Positions 43,122-52,735 of a DNA stretch of 64,000 nucleotides are shown here, in pieces. Origin of the DNA: Paenibacillus oralis (GTDB lineage: Bacteria; Bacillota; Bacilli; Paenibacillales; Paenibacillaceae); the NCBI RefSeq assembly GCF_003863965.1, contig NZ_RRCN01000001.1, positions 7,065,071 to 7,129,070 on the forward strand, in the 5' to 3' direction. The translations under genes were made by a program, and so were the position numbers. The notes beneath the pieces were generated by a model. The model saw nothing but the letters and a program-made list of their open reading frames with translations, searched no databases and had not been told where the DNA came from. Position 1 is the first letter of the stretch, and each line of letters begins with the position of its first letter.

Positions 43122-43493
43122 TTAGCTGGTTAACCAGCGCTGCAGCACAACCGCATGATTGCAGACCGAATCCTTGGCGGCATAAACGAGCGCCACACGT
43201 TGCTTCTCCGCCATCTCGCGGATGCGGGCCGCAAGTACGGCCCGCTCCGGATCCGTCTCCAATTCGCGGACATAACTTTCGCTGAAAGCCGCAAAGCGCT
43301 CCGGCTGATGATTAAACCATTTGCGAAGCTCGGGGCTGGGCGCGATAGCTTTCATCCATTCGTCAATCGCGGCCTGTTCTTTCGAAACTCCGCGCGGCCA
43401 CAGCCTGTCCACTAAAATACGGTACCCATCCCCAGGAGCAGACGCTTCATAAACACGCTTCACAACAATCCGGCTTTCCATCACAGAATCCAT
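43122..43493 (-). CDS. DUF488-family protein (YeaO-like)
   Basis: About 123 residues from ATG 43493 (AAAGGATG upstream); the frame extends to 43517. Family marks: RILVDRLWPRGVSKE, WMKAIAPSPELRKWFNH and the end VALVYAAKDSVCNHAVVLQ. DUF488 proteins are small, widespread and of unproven function. Single gene, bounded by a repeat on each side. Confidence 0.88.
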   Translation of the reverse strand: MDSVMESRIVVKRVYEASAPGDGYRILVDRLWPRGVSKEQAAIDEWMKAIAPSPELRKWFNHQPERFAAFSESYVRELETDPERAVLAARIREMAEKQRVALVYAAKDSVCNHAVVLQRWLTS

Positions 43494-43516
43494 CCGATAT
43501 TCGCATCCTTTCCACA

Positions 43517-43719
43517 TTTTCTACGCTAACGGTTGCCATCGCGCTTATTCGAACGAAAAAGCCATGGTTTCTTTTTTAACGGTTGTAATCGTGCTTATTT
43601 AGGCCAAACCGCCCCATTATTGCCGAAAAAACGGGAAATAGGCTCGCTGGCAACCGTTACATTTTGTATCCGCTCGTTTTTACCCAAATAGCGTCGCTCA
43701 CAACCGCTAGATTTTTTTC
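43517..43719. repeat. Dispersed intergenic repeat B, copy 1
   Basis: Matches 55419-55576 closely (shared GTTACATTTTGTATCCGCTC and CAAATAGCGTCGCTCACAAC). Copy 1 has an internal 45-bp duplication of the TAACGGTTGnnATCGnGCTTATT unit. No coding frame is shared. The rest of the gap to 43886 has only an ACGGACAGGGTTCGGTCCGT palindrome near 43804-43823. Confidence 0.8.
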
Positions 43720-43886
43720 GCAGACGGCCATGGGAACGGTGGGACTTATCCTGGGCTTGCTAAGGGACAGGAGCGCCCTTATTTGCCGAAAAAGCCGGCG
43801 TTTTATTCTTTAACGGACAGGGTTCGGTCCGTTTGCCGGCCCCACGTACTCCGAATAGTTTGTCAAGCTCAAGCCCCGGTTTCGTT

Positions 43887-44816
43887 TTAGGCCCGTTCAG
43901 CCGCAAACAAACGGACCTCTTCCTCCGTCGGCATCCCCGCCTGGGCGCCAAACTTCGTGACGGCCAGCGCGGAAGCCAGCGCCGCGTATTCGACCGCTTC
44001 CCGCAGGCTCCGTCCCTGCGCGATCGAAACGGCCAGCGCGGCGTTAAAGCAATCGCCCGCCCCCGTCGTATCGACCACCGGCACCGGATGGCCCATAGCG
44101 AGGCGCACCTCGCCGTTTTCGTCCAAATAAGCCGACCCGCCGGCCCCCAGCGTCGTAACGACGTTGGCGGCGCCCAGCTCCTGCAAGCGCCGCATAGCCG
44201 CCCCGAGCGTGTTTCCATCGGCCGCGATGCCGGTATAGCCGCTTAGCTCGGTCCGGTTTGGCGTCACGAAGTCGGCGCAGCGGAACAGCTCCTCCGGCAG
44301 CGGCTGCGCCGGGGCGGGGTTCAGCACCACCGTTTTGCCGAGTTCCTTGGCTTTCCGGGCGGCATAGAGCGCAGTTTCGACCGGGGTCTCCAGTTGCAAC
44401 AGCACGATATCCGCCTGCTCCAGCTTCTCCGCATTGCGGTCGATGTCCTCCGGCTGAACCTGTCCGTTCGCCCCGGGAACCGCCACGATGCTGTTGTCAC
44501 CCTCGCTGACGTAAATCGAAGCGATGCCCGTCGCCGTCCCGCTCAGGCGTTTTACGCCGGTTACATCGACGCCATCCCGCTCAAGAGCGCTTAGCAGCTC
44601 CTGGCCAAAAGCATCGTCCCCCACGGCCCCGATCATCAGGGCTTTCGCCCCGAGACGCGCCGCCGCAACCGCTTGGTTGGCCCCTTTGCCTCCGGGAATA
44701 AACCGGACCCGGTCGCCAAGCAGCGTCTCTCCCACCTGCGGATGACGCGGCGTCTCCACGACGATATCCATATTCAGACTGCCGATAACCGCCACTTTCG
44801 TATGGTTCATAAACAT
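43887..44816 (-). CDS. rbsK: Ribokinase
   Basis: A 309-residue PfkB-family sugar kinase: GSLNMDIVVETPRHPQVGET near the start, the sugar-binding PGGKGANQAVAAARLG, and catalytic D255 in DTTGAGDCFNAAL. It phosphorylates ribose or a similar sugar. ATG 44816 follows AAAGGATGTT. No rbs transporter genes are near, so it may serve nucleoside salvage. Confidence 0.9.
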   Translation of the reverse strand: MFMNHTKVAVIGSLNMDIVVETPRHPQVGETLLGDRVRFIPGGKGANQAVAAARLGAKALMIGAVGDDAFGQELLSALERDGVDVTGVKRLSGTATGIASIYVSEGDNSIVAVPGANGQVQPEDIDRNAEKLEQADIVLLQLETPVETALYAARKAKELGKTVVLNPAPAQPLPEELFRCADFVTPNRTELSGYTGIAADGNTLGAAMRRLQELGAANVVTTLGAGGSAYLDENGEVRLAMGHPVPVVDTTGAGDCFNAALAVSIAQGRSLREAVEYAALASALAVTKFGAQAGMPTEEEVRLFAAERA

Positions 44817-44983
44817 AACATCCTTTAATTATAAATGTGCTTGAATGCACAAAATATTTTATCAGAAAAAATGTCCCTATTCACGCGCGCCGGACCGGTT
44901 TTAGAAATTGTAGAGTTTTGTATGGTCTACTATAGTATAGTCTACTGCTTCCAGTTGACACAGACTACAGAGGAGGGACCGCA

Positions 44984-45430
44984 ATGAACATCGGCGATGG
45001 CGATGGTTTCGCATACCTGAAAAACCTGCGAATCGAGCGAAAAAAAGCGCAGAATCGGCATTTTTACCGCGTTGCTCTGGAAATCGAATTAAAGCTGCGG
45101 ACGAAACCGGTTGATCACGCCGCCGGCGAGGATAAGCAGCTTGTTTTGACCACCCTCGACATCAGCGGAGGCGGTCTTTCGTTTCTTTGTCCGGATCCGT
45201 TGGAACCGGAAGAAGAAGTTCAAGGGTCCATTTATTTAAAAACGAGTATCTACCAAAAGCATATTCCGTTCACCGGTAAAATTATCAGCTGCGTCAAACA
45301 TTCCGATCAAAAATACCGGATCGCCCTGAGGTTTGTCGAAATCAAAGATTCTTTCCGTTCCGACATCATCCGATTTTGCTTGTATAAACAGACGGAAATG
45401 CGCAATAAATTTAAAAACTATCCAATATAA
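44984..45430 (+). CDS. PilZ-domain c-di-GMP-binding protein
   Basis: A 148-residue protein with the two c-di-GMP motifs of PilZ: R25-HFY-R29 and D59-x-S61-x2-G64 (TLDISGGGLSF). The rest is the PilZ beta-barrel plus a C-terminal helix. There is no other domain, so it would act by binding a partner when c-di-GMP rises. It lies 73 bp upstream of the large hybrid kinase on the same strand, which suggests a signalling link. GAGGAGGGACCGCA precedes the ATG. Confidence 0.87.
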   Translation: MNIGDGDGFAYLKNLRIERKKAQNRHFYRVALEIELKLRTKPVDHAAGEDKQLVLTTLDISGGGLSFLCPDPLEPEEEVQGSIYLKTSIYQKHIPFTGKIISCVKHSDQKYRIALRFVEIKDSFRSDIIRFCLYKQTEMRNKFKNYPI

Positions 45431-45503
45431 CGCCACCGGTTAAACGCTTGCCATCAATCAGGACAAAAGGAATTCCGCCGCAAATGTCGAATCTTCATAG
45501 ATT

Positions 45504-48500
45504 ATGAGAACGTACAAAAAACAAATTATACTCATTTTGCTATTTCTAGCCGCGATCAACGGAATCCGGCTTGTCTGGCTTAGCTTTCATCATACGATCG
45601 AGCAGCCGGTCGCCGCCGAAAACGGCATTCTTGATTTGCGGGGATGGGAGCTTCCGCCAGACCATTCGATCACCCTGAACGGGGAGTGGGAATTTTATCC
45701 GAATCAGCGGCTGAAATCCGCACCGGATTCGGAGCCGGCCCCGGAGCCCCCCTCGTCCGCTAAGCCCGGGAAAGTCGTTGTTCCGGTGCCCGCCGCTTGG
45801 GATAAATATTTTCCGGACGATCATCCAGGAAGCTATACTTACGGAACATACCGGCTGCGAATTTTTCTGGACAAACCAGCCTCCCAAACGCTTGCATTGC
45901 GCATCGCCGAAATAACGCGGGCCTCCGCCGTTTACGTCAACGGCCAACCCACCGGCGGCAAGGGAACCCCTTCCGAACACAGCGAAACGTACAAGCCGGG
46001 GCCTCGTCCCTACACCGTAAGCCTCCCTAAAGGCAGCGATACCTATGAAATCGTGATTCAAGCCGCGAACCATATCGGAGAAGGCGGAATTACCAAATCG
46101 ATCCGGTTCGGTACGCTGGAGGCGATCAATCAGCGAACTGTGCTTTCCATCGCACTGCAAGGCTTGCTTAGTATCGTTTTTCTGGTACACGGCCTGTATG
46201 CCTTGATGCTGTATTTTTTGGGATCCGCCAATAAAGGTCTGTTGTATTTTTCGGCGGTTATCGTATGCGCGGTGATCAGCGTTTTGGGCGTTGACGACAA
46301 GATTCTGTTCATATTATTACCGTCCATGCCGTATGCAGCCGACGTGAAAATCGTGTTATTGTCTTACGTTGGGGTCGTTTCCTTCATCCCGCCATTCATC
46401 AAAAACATGTTTCCCGAATACGGCCAGCTGAAAATGGTGCGCTGGTTCGCCTATTTCGCTTCCGGCTATGCCCTGTTCGTGCTGATCGCGCCATTGCAAT
46501 ACGTCATACCGTCGAAAAAAATCTTTTTGGCGCCCATTTTGCTGCTGTCGGTCTCGATCGCAGGGTACATTCTGCAAGCCGCCGCCCGAAAGCAGAAGGA
46601 TGTCTTCTTCCTGCTGCTGGCCTGCGCCATCCTTGGGAACAATATCGTTTGGATCGTTGTTGCGGCCAAACTTTCCATTGAATTGACGTTTTATCCGTTC
46701 GATCTGATCTTCACTGTGCTGGCCTTTGCGGCCTTCTGGTTCAGGCGGTTTTTCAAGGCGACGGCGCAAACGAAGCGGCTGGCCGACAAGCTGCAGCTCG
46801 CCAACCAGCAAAAAGACGACTTTCTCGTCAATACGTCGCATGAACTGCGAAATCCGCTGCACGGGATTATGAATATCACGCAAAGCGTCTTGGACGATCC
46901 GGTTCACCATACGAGCAAGGAGCATCGCCAAAAGCTGGAGATTCAGTTGTCCGTCGCCAGGCGCATGTCGCTTCTGCTGGACGATCTGGTGGACATAGGG
47001 CGGCTGAAACAAAACACCGTCCGGCTGCAAATCAAACCGGTTCGCGTCCAATCCGTTATCGGCGGTATTTTTGAAATGCTCAGATTCATGTTAAACGGCA
47101 AACCGATCGAGCTTGAAGTGAATATCCCGGACGGGTTTCCCGCCGTAAAAGCGGACGAAACCCGGCTCATTCAAGTTTTGTTCAATTTGCTGCACAATGC
47201 GATTAAGTTTACGGACCGCGGGAAAATTTCCCTGGATGCGGAAGTCGTGGACGGCACGGCTTATATTCACATCAGGGATACGGGGACCGGCATGGACGAG
47301 GAAACCCGGCAGCGGATCTTTTTGCCCTATGAACAGGGAGATACAACCGCTGCGAGAGCCGGCGGGGGGTTCGGACTGGGCCTCAGCATCTGCAAGCAGC
47401 TGGTAGAGCTTCACGGCGGGACGATCACGGTGCAGTCCACACTCGGCCAAGGATCGGAATTCACCTTTACGCTCCCCGCTGCCGGGGAAGAAGCCGAAGT
47501 TGCTGAGCAACCGATTTTCGCCCATGGTGCCTTCCCTTCCTATGCCGAAACTGCGGCGACGCTTGCCGACGAAGCCGGCATACGGGATGCGGCGGGCCAT
47601 ATGGCCCAAGCTGTGGGACATCCGCCGGAAGCGGGCAGCAAACCGAGATTGCTCATCGTGGACGACGACCGGTTAAACCTGAAAATTCTCGCGGACATTC
47701 TCGGTCCTGTCCAATATGAGATCACCACCGCTGTGAGCGCCGACGAAGCGCTGCCCCTGCTCGACAACGCGCGATTCGATCTCATTATCTCGGATGTGAT
47801 GATGCCCGGCATGTCGGGATACGAATTTACGCAGGCAATTCGCAAGCGGTTTTCGATTTCCGAGCTTCCGATCCTGATTCTGACGGCGCGAAATCGTCCG
47901 GAGGATATTTTTACCGGCTTTCAGTCGGGCGCCAACGATTACGTCACCAAACCGGTGGATTCTTGGGAACTCCGGTCCCGGGTCCGGGCATTAACCCAGT
48001 TAAAGCTGTCAATTGAAGAGCGGCTGCGGATGGAAGCGGCTTGGCTGCAAGCCCAGATTAGACCGCATTTCCTGTACAATACGATCAATTCCATCGCCGC
48101 GCTGGCAACTATGGATCTGTCAAAAATGCAGGCGCTGCTGGAGGAGTTCAGCAACTATTTGCGGACGAGCTTCGATTTCCACAATTGCGATTGGGAGGTT
48201 CCGGTCTACCGCGAGCTTTCCCTGGTCCGCTCGTATTTGTTTATCGAGAAGGAACGATTTGGCGAACGGCTTCAGGTACAGTGGGAGCTGGATTCGGAAC
48301 TGCACTTTTTCCTGCCGCCGCTGGCCATCCAAACGCTGGTGGAAAACGCCGTGAATCACGGCATCCTTAAGCGATCCCGGGGCGGCAAGCTGGTTATTCG
48401 CATCAAGCGTTTGGCCGGCGAATATGAGGTATCCGTCAGCGATGACGGCCTTGGCATGAGCGCAGAACAAGTCCGCCAGATCCTTGATCCGCCGGAACGC

Positions 48501-48623
48501 CGCGACACGGGGGTCGGCATCCGCAACACCGACCGGCGCCTCGCGCAGCTGTACGGCCGCCGTTTGGAAATCGAAAGCGCCCCCGGTCAAGGAACGACCG
48601 TCCGCTTTTGCATTCCGATGTAA
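45504..48623 (+). CDS. Hybrid sensor kinase with two kinase modules (7TMR-DISM type)
   Basis: A 1039-residue membrane protein. Order: one N-terminal TM helix; extracellular galactose-binding-like domain (about 40-200, GEWEFYP, YGTYRLRIFL); seven TM helices (about 210-415, 7TMR-DISM); HisKA with H446 in NTSHELRNPLHG; HATPase (DTGTGMDEE, GGFGLGLSICKQL); receiver domain with D764 in LIISDVMMPG; then a second, LytS-type His_kinase module with H855 in IRPHFLYNTIN, and a second HATPase (LVENAVNHG, VGIRNTDRRL). Two different histidine kinase classes in one chain suggest branched phosphorelay. The REC-BTAD regulator gene faces it across a shared terminator. Confidence 0.92.
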   Translation: MRTYKKQIILILLFLAAINGIRLVWLSFHHTIEQPVAAENGILDLRGWELPPDHSITLNGEWEFYPNQRLKSAPDSEPAPEPPSSAKPGKVVVPVPAAWDKYFPDDHPGSYTYGTYRLRIFLDKPASQTLALRIAEITRASAVYVNGQPTGGKGTPSEHSETYKPGPRPYTVSLPKGSDTYEIVIQAANHIGEGGITKSIRFGTLEAINQRTVLSIALQGLLSIVFLVHGLYALMLYFLGSANKGLLYFSAVIVCAVISVLGVDDKILFILLPSMPYAADVKIVLLSYVGVVSFIPPFIKNMFPEYGQLKMVRWFAYFASGYALFVLIAPLQYVIPSKKIFLAPILLLSVSIAGYILQAAARKQKDVFFLLLACAILGNNIVWIVVAAKLSIELTFYPFDLIFTVLAFAAFWFRRFFKATAQTKRLADKLQLANQQKDDFLVNTSHELRNPLHGIMNITQSVLDDPVHHTSKEHRQKLEIQLSVARRMSLLLDDLVDIGRLKQNTVRLQIKPVRVQSVIGGIFEMLRFMLNGKPIELEVNIPDGFPAVKADETRLIQVLFNLLHNAIKFTDRGKISLDAEVVDGTAYIHIRDTGTGMDEETRQRIFLPYEQGDTTAARAGGGFGLGLSICKQLVELHGGTITVQSTLGQGSEFTFTLPAAGEEAEVAEQPIFAHGAFPSYAETAATLADEAGIRDAAGHMAQAVGHPPEAGSKPRLLIVDDDRLNLKILADILGPVQYEITTAVSADEALPLLDNARFDLIISDVMMPGMSGYEFTQAIRKRFSISELPILILTARNRPEDIFTGFQSGANDYVTKPVDSWELRSRVRALTQLKLSIEERLRMEAAWLQAQIRPHFLYNTINSIAALATMDLSKMQALLEEFSNYLRTSFDFHNCDWEVPVYRELSLVRSYLFIEKERFGERLQVQWELDSELHFFLPPLAIQTLVENAVNHGILKRSRGGKLVIRIKRLAGEYEVSVSDDGLGMSAEQVRQILDPPERRDTGVGIRNTDRRLAQLYGRRLEIESAPGQGTTVRFCIPM

Positions 48624-48624
48624 G

Positions 48625-48672
48625 CCAAAAGGCTCTCCCCCAGCTTAAAGCTGTCCGGGGAGAGCCTTTTGG
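48625..48672. terminator. Shared bidirectional terminator, 16-bp perfect stem
   Basis: CCAAAAGGCTCTCCCC (48625-48640) pairs with GGGGAGAGCCTTTTGG (48657-48672). The stop codon of the minus-strand regulator (48645-48647) lies in the loop, so the stem encodes its last residues. Confidence 0.88.
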
Positions 48673-49796
48673 TTTTCGTCGGCCCACTGCTGGTACCACT
48701 CGGTTATGTATGGACTTGGCCGCTCGTTTAATTCCTCCGTCAGAATCGCGGTCAGCAAACGGTACTGACGATGGACGGAAAGGTGATTGTCCAACGACCC
48801 GTAAATTTTCATCAGCGCAAAATGCGCTTCCTCCGCCAAAGGATACCGATTGCAAATTTCGAGATATTTTTCGATCGCTTTCTCCCGATGTCCGCTGGAA
48901 TCGTACCACTCGGCCATTTGAAAGGAGGCGCGGAGCCATAGCGTTTTTAATCGGAATCGTTCGCTTTCCGCCCACCAGTACTCGTAATTCTGCAAGTAAT
49001 CCCCCTGGTACAGCTCCATGACCTCCTCGTATTCGCCGATCGTTGCTTCGCCCACCGGATACCCCACAAGGATGAAACGTTCCCATTCCTCCACGTCCAA
49101 CCGCACATGCTCCAGATTCAACACGTACCCGTCCGTTGCATTCGAAATATGAAAATAAGGACCAAAGGACTCAAGGGTTTTCCGAATATGGTAAATCGCC
49201 GTATATAATTGGGAAAAGGCCTTGCCAGGTTCGTATTCCGGCCAGAGAAATTCGATCAGGGCCGACTTTCGCACAAGCTGGCCGCGATGCTGCAGCAAAT
49301 AAAGGAACAATTCCTGAGCCCGGGACGTTCGCCAGCGGATCGGTGCATGCGGATGATTCTTCGATGTCATTTGCAACTGCTGGAACATGCATACGCGCAG
49401 CTCTTCTTTGGCCATGTCCGCTGCCGACGGTACTCTTTCCAGGCGATCCCGGATGCGTTCCAGGGTGATCGTCAGACGTTCTTTTCGCAGCGGTTTCATG
49501 ATATAGTCAAGCGCATTCAATTCAAAGGCTTTAATGGCATAATGATCATAAGCCGTCACGAAAACGATATTGAGCCGAGGCTTAAACTGCAGCAGTTGTT
49601 CCGCTAGTTCAATTCCGCTGATTTCGGGCAAATGAATATCCAAAAACACGACATCGATGTCCGTTCGAAGAATAAATTCCTTGCCCACAACCGGGCTGAT
49701 AAACTTGCCAACGACATGAATCCCGTACATGCTTTCCAAATGATGCTCCAAGTAGTTCAAAGCCAGGTTCTCATCATCGATTAGGACAACGTTCAT
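48645..49796 (-). CDS. Response regulator with BTAD (SARP-type) output
   Basis: About 383 residues from ATG 49796, behind TGAGGAGAATAAT; the frame upstream lacks a site. Receiver domain: D7-D8-E9, D53 in VVFLDIHLPE, and KPLRKERL. Then a winged helix (RAQELFLYLLQHRGQLVRKS) and a BTAD helical-repeat domain (YLQNYEYWWAESERFRLK) as in antibiotic regulators. Paenibacilli often pair such regulators with 7TMR-DISM hybrid kinases; here the kinase gene is convergent and adjacent. The targets are unknown. Confidence 0.9.
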   Translation of the reverse strand: MNVVLIDDENLALNYLEHHLESMYGIHVVGKFISPVVGKEFILRTDIDVVFLDIHLPEISGIELAEQLLQFKPRLNIVFVTAYDHYAIKAFELNALDYIMKPLRKERLTITLERIRDRLERVPSAADMAKEELRVCMFQQLQMTSKNHPHAPIRWRTSRAQELFLYLLQHRGQLVRKSALIEFLWPEYEPGKAFSQLYTAIYHIRKTLESFGPYFHISNATDGYVLNLEHVRLDVEEWERFILVGYPVGEATIGEYEEVMELYQGDYLQNYEYWWAESERFRLKTLWLRASFQMAEWYDSSGHREKAIEKYLEICNRYPLAEEAHFALMKIYGSLDNHLSVHRQYRLLTAILTEELNERPSPYITEWYQQWADENQKALPGQL

Positions 49797-49918
49797 ATTA
49801 TTCTCCTCAGGTATGTATATGATATATGTTACATCAAGTATACATAAATTCTGTAGAACTAGACAATTTCTTGACAAAATAAAATTAAGAAAAAATATCT
49901 AGGAGAATGAAACCTCAC

Positions 49919-50053
49919 AAAATGCAAATGTGCATGCAATTTTCGTCGAAATTCCTCGAAGCAGGCGGTTCAACTGCAGAAGTGCAGTTCATTTCCGGTC
50001 AGAACACCCTTTTTTATCGGATAACCCTAAATCAAATGTACATTTGCATTTCA
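49919..50053. repeat. Dispersed repeat C, copy 2
   Basis: Second copy of the 13789-13922 element. Inverted arms are GCAAATGTGCAT (49924-49935) and ATGTACATTTGC (50036-50047), paired with one G-T contact. The inner part shares TTTTCGTCGAAATTCCTCGA and AGTGCAGTTCATTTCCGG with copy 1. Confidence 0.8.
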
Positions 50054-50120
50054 ATCGCTCTAAAATAGAAATATGTGGTGGATAGAGTGCACTTTTGCAG
50101 CTGATCGGTCAATCCAATTA

Positions 50121-50460
50121 AGAAAAACGCCTGACGGCGTCCTTTAGTGGCTCTGACTTCTACTTTGGAGCGATTAGAGGCTCTTCCCAAACTTTGGACG
50201 CCGCTCTAAGGGACACCAGCGACCTTATCCGCCTATTTCCCGGGTATTTCCCAGCCTAACGGACACCAGCGACCCTATTTCGCTCAAAACCCGTTCATCT
50301 AGGACGATTTGAGGTAAATAAGGTCTTCTGTGTCCGTTACATTTTGCAAACTCCCGTTTTTTCGAAAATAACGGCTCTGGTGTCCCTTAGCCCCGAGGTC
50401 CCCCTCTTCTCCTCCCCTCTCTACCTGCGCATCGCCCTCTACCGTGCCGGAAATTTTATA
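50121..50460. repeat. Dispersed repeat A, copy 2
   Basis: Second copy of 6488-6838, same orientation, including CTGACTTCTACTTTGGAGC and CCTGCGCATCGCCCTCTACC. It lies directly against the terminator of the transporter gene, as copy 1 lies against that of the ArpU-like gene. Confidence 0.85.
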
Positions 50461-50497
50461 AAAAAAGAGCCACGCCTAAAAGACGTGACCCTCTTCC
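50461..50497 (-). terminator. Terminator of the marR-MFS operon
   Basis: Minus-strand GAGGGTCACG-TCTTTTAGG-CGTGGCTC with two G-T pairs, followed by seven T. Confidence 0.75.
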
Positions 50498-50511
50498 GTA
50501 TGAAAAACTAT

Positions 50512-52167
50512 TTACGCTTGATTGGGGGCGGCGGTTTGAACCGCGCCTTCCGGCCCTCCGCTCGCAGCGGCCGATGGGCTTGGTGCCTGGTTCGTGGACC
50601 GCAGCGGAAGCTCCTTCAGGAAAAACACCAGAATAAAAGCTGCCACGAGTACGAGCGTCCCGGTCAAAAACACCGTGGACAACGTCGTTCCGAGCGCATC
50701 GCGGATTCCTTGAATCATCTGCGCGAACAGCGGCTGCACATCGGCGGGCAGGCCGGCCTGCGTCTGCTCCAGCAGCGGCTTGTTCATCAAGGTCTGCGGA
50801 TTGGCAAAGGCCAAAATCTGCTCGGACATTTTCGGATCCACCTGGCTCAAATCCGGAGCGGAAGCGGAATGCATCTCCGCCTGCAAATTTTTCGTCAGGT
50901 TGTTGGACATCACCATCCCCATGACCGCGATCCCGATCGTTCCCCCGAGGTTACGGAACAGCTGGGTCGAAGCGGTGACGACCCCGAGCTCCTGATGCGG
51001 CACCGCGTTTTGCGCAGCGAGCGAGAACACCGGCATCCCCAGGCCAAGCCCGAAGCCGAACACGATCATGCTCAGCACGGCCAGCGGCACGTTGTTCATA
51101 AAGATCATAATGGCCATGCCGGCAATCATGATCGGCACCCCGAGCAAGGCAAAAGATTTGTATTTTCCTTTTCTAGCAATCAACTGCCCGGTAATCGCGC
51201 TGGATACGACCATCACGATCGACATCGGCATCGTCACGTAACCGGCATAGGTCGGCGAAATGCCAAGTACGCCTTGCACGAAAAAGGACAGATAGACCAA
51301 CGCGCCCATCATCCCGAAGTTCATCAGGAAGCCGATAATATTTGAGATGGTGACGATGCTGTTTTTGAATAAGCGAAGCGGCAAGATCGGATTTTTCACC
51401 TTGGATTCAACGAATATAAAAATGATGGCGGAAATCACCGTGGCCGCGATCAAGCCGATAATCGGCGCCGAATTCCAGGCATATTCCGTGCCCCCCCATG
51501 AGAATGTGAGTAACAGCGGCACAAGCGTCGTCGTCATGAACAGCGAACCGAGGTAGTCGATTGCCTGCGACTTGCCGCGTTCCATTTTTGGAAACAAAGT
51601 AAGGATCATGAAGAAAGCCACGATGCCGAGCGGGAGGAAAATCCAGAACAGCCAGTGCCAATCCATATGATCGACCAAATATCCGCCGAGCGTCGGCCCC
51701 AGCACACTGGAGAACCCGAACACTGCAGTCATCAGGCCCATCCATTTGCCGCGTTCACGCGGCGGGAACAAGTCGCCCACGGCCGTAAAGGCCGTTGATT
51801 GAATAATCCCGGCGCCGATCCCCTGAATCCCCCGGTAAGCGATAAACTGAAACACATTGGATGAAGTCCCGGTCATGAAAGCCCCGGCCATAAAAAATAA
51901 TATCCCGATCAGCAAAAAAGGCTTCCGCCCGTAAATATCGGACAGCTTGCCGACCAGAACGGTGGCGATCGTTGAGGTTAACAAGTAAATATTGATCGTC
52001 CAGGTATAATAATCCATGCCGTCAAGAATCGAAATAATCCGCGGCATCGCCGTGCTTACGATCGTCTGGTTAATCGCGGCGAAGAACATCGCCGCCATAA
52101 TGGCGATCATAATCGTGATTTTCCGCTTTAAAGAAAGGTGTTCCATTGTTGTCTGTTTCATCTCCAT
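50512..52167 (-). CDS. MFS drug efflux transporter, DHA2 (14-TM) type
   Basis: A 551-residue membrane protein with 14 predicted helices. It has MFS motif A (GKLSDIYGRKPFLL) after TM2 and the antiporter motif C-like GPTLGGYLVDH in TM5. A large loop (about 410-470) precedes the last helix and the C-terminus is Pro/Ala/Ser-rich. Proton-driven export of toxic compounds is expected. The start overlaps the MarR stop as TAATG, so the two are one operon controlled by that regulator. Confidence 0.93.
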   Translation of the reverse strand: MEMKQTTMEHLSLKRKITIMIAIMAAMFFAAINQTIVSTAMPRIISILDGMDYYTWTINIYLLTSTIATVLVGKLSDIYGRKPFLLIGILFFMAGAFMTGTSSNVFQFIAYRGIQGIGAGIIQSTAFTAVGDLFPPRERGKWMGLMTAVFGFSSVLGPTLGGYLVDHMDWHWLFWIFLPLGIVAFFMILTLFPKMERGKSQAIDYLGSLFMTTTLVPLLLTFSWGGTEYAWNSAPIIGLIAATVISAIIFIFVESKVKNPILPLRLFKNSIVTISNIIGFLMNFGMMGALVYLSFFVQGVLGISPTYAGYVTMPMSIVMVVSSAITGQLIARKGKYKSFALLGVPIMIAGMAIMIFMNNVPLAVLSMIVFGFGLGLGMPVFSLAAQNAVPHQELGVVTASTQLFRNLGGTIGIAVMGMVMSNNLTKNLQAEMHSASAPDLSQVDPKMSEQILAFANPQTLMNKPLLEQTQAGLPADVQPLFAQMIQGIRDALGTTLSTVFLTGTLVLVAAFILVFFLKELPLRSTNQAPSPSAAASGGPEGAVQTAAPNQA

Positions 52168-52607
52168 TAATTTTTGGTCTGCTCTAAACTCGCCAGCAAT
52201 AGGCCGAATATCCGCCGTAAATGCTGCAAATCTTCCTCTCGGAGCTGATTGAACATCCCGTCAATCATCTCCTTTTGGTTTTCGTTCACTTGCCGGATGA
52301 TATCTTTGCCCAGTTCAGTAATCGAAATATTAACGACCCTGCGGTCATTTTCCGCGCGTTCGCGTTTGACGTAACCTTCCGTAAGCAGCTTGTCGGTAAT
52401 GCCCGTGATGGCCGCCGGCGTGATTCCGAGGCATTCTGCGAGCTGCGACACTTTTTGCGTTCCCGACATATCCAAAATATAGAGCATTTTGTATTGCGGA
52501 AAACTTAGGTTGTATTCCCTGCCGCGCTTGTTCCACTCCTGTGAAATCGATTTGAGCAGGGTGCGGAACATCGAGGTCACTTCAAACAGTTCTTCTTTTT
52601 TGACCAT
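52167..52607 (-). CDS. MarR-family repressor of the efflux operon
   Basis: A 146-residue winged-helix protein: QYKMLYILDMSGTQKVSQLA, ITPAAITGITDKLLTEGYVK and RAENDRRVVNISIT (the wing with the DxR motif). It starts at ATG 52607 behind GGGAGGAGG and is translationally coupled to the transporter gene. It is expected to repress its own operon until a drug binds. An A/T-rich promoter area lies at 52640-52700. Confidence 0.93.
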   Translation of the reverse strand: MVKKEELFEVTSMFRTLLKSISQEWNKRGREYNLSFPQYKMLYILDMSGTQKVSQLAECLGITPAAITGITDKLLTEGYVKRERAENDRRVVNISITELGKDIIRQVNENQKEMIDGMFNQLREEDLQHLRRIFGLLLASLEQTKN

Positions 52608-52735
52608 GCATTCCTCCTCCCTTCGTTCTAGAGGTAGTTCAAAACTATTTAATAACTAATTAATTTAGAACTAAAATATTAGAGCATTTACATACTATAA
52701 CGCTGTTGATGCGGTTCGTCAAGCTCATTAGGTTT

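Larger units (their letters stand above)
49797..50511. other. Repeat-filled intergenic stretch
   Basis: Contains repeat C copy 2 (49919-50053), repeat A copy 2 (50121-50460) and the transporter terminator. Nothing coding is seen. Bases 49800-49918 form the AT-rich leader of the divergent regulator gene. Confidence 0.7.

Noticed and set aside
44925..44955. CTACTATAGTATAGTCTAC as an operator before the PilZ gene
   Set aside because: Only partly palindromic and A/T-rich; not distinguishable from a promoter region.
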